5,543 nt of DNA. Origin: Selenomonas sp. (GTDB lineage: Bacteria; Bacillota_C; Negativicutes; Selenomonadales; Selenomonadaceae). Each line of letters starts with the position of its first letter. Within the stretch, counting starts at the first letter, position 1. Shown here in pieces: positions 5,436-5,543 of this stretch. The translations under genes and the position numbers were made by a program. The notes beneath the pieces were generated by a model. That model saw only the letters and a list, made by a program, of their open reading frames with translations, was not told where the DNA came from and made no database searches. The DNA lies in contig JAGAYB010000248.1 in the NCBI GenBank assembly GCA_017940705.1, positions 1 to 5,543 of the forward strand. The letters are read 5' to 3'.

Positions 5436-5543
5436 ACTCCATTTTCTTTTCCATGGAATCTTCGTACATGCCGGCAATCTGCGGCGTGAACTTGGTCGAA
5501 ATGACCACATCTTCCCGTTTTACGCCCCGGACAAAGCTGCCCA
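5434..5543 (-). pseudogene. Aldo/keto reductase fragment, C-terminal part missing (partial at window edge)
   Basis: The 35 residues readable before the stop, G-S-F-V-R-G-V-K-R-E-D-V-V-I-S-T-K-F followed by T-P-Q-I-A-G-M-Y-E-D-S-M-E-K-K-M-E, match the aldo/keto reductase region around barrel strand 3 (G-x-x-L-x-x-x-x-R-E-D-V-x-I-x-T-K-F). In intact enzymes this region lies near residues 55-95 of about 280-330 and is followed by S-L-x-R-L-x-T-D-Y-x-D-L-Y. Here a TAA comes exactly where that segment should start. None of the three frames after the stop contains it, so neither a point mutation nor a simple frameshift explains the loss; a deletion or recombination endpoint does. The catalytic His and the NADPH-binding C-terminal half would be absent. 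The 5' part lies outside the window. The short length of visible sequence limits certainty. Confidence 0.65.

Noticed and set aside
5421..5510. 30-residue N-terminal extension of the ABM protein
   Set aside because: It runs out of frame over the aldo/keto reductase coding sequence, would bury the signal peptide, and bypasses the AAGGAG-positioned ATG at 5420.

Overview
The window reads as chromosomal DNA from an anaerobic, Gram-negative-type Firmicute, most plausibly a Negativicute of the Selenomonas kind. This is inference: base composition is fairly balanced, Shine-Dalgarno sites are strong and Bacillus/Clostridium-like (AGGAGG, AAGGAG), three consecutive genes carry Sec signal peptides without sortase or lipobox signals, and the protein families resemble those of that class. 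No rRNA, tRNA, CRISPR array, insertion sequence or phage gene was seen.

Left part (1-1402, plus strand): the tail of a molybdenum-cofactor locus. It holds the last residues of a membrane protein (possibly a molybdate/tungstate ABC permease), then a short frame that matches only the C-terminal half of MogA/MoaB, then a fused MobA-MobB protein that would attach GMP to molybdopterin. The three are packed together: the second gene's ribosome binding site overlaps the first gene's stop codon, and the second and third genes overlap.

Centre (1403-3684): a bidirectional hairpin terminator separates mobAB from a convergent minus-strand gene for a 674-residue exported S41-type serine peptidase. That peptidase has a large N-terminal region and a calcium-loop-like sequence just before the active-site serine. 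Its leader has two AGGAGG sites at the same spacing, the upstream one facing a possible 8-residue leader peptide. Upstream of it lie the terminator and a second hairpin of the next operon.

Right part (3685-5543, minus strand): the end of an operon running right to left. It contains a truncated aldo/keto reductase (only a piece of its N-terminal half is present before a stop), an exported protein with two tandem ABM (antibiotic-biosynthesis-monooxygenase-like) domains, and an exported HSL-family alpha/beta hydrolase. The last two genes overlap by ATGA. Together they suggest an envelope-located hydrolase with a small-molecule oxidase-like or binding partner; the substrate is unknown.

The most unusual points are the two half-genes (MogA without its N-terminus, aldo/keto reductase without its C-terminus), the exported tandem-ABM plus esterase pair, and the two-SD leader of the peptidase. 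No wholly new multi-gene system is evident.
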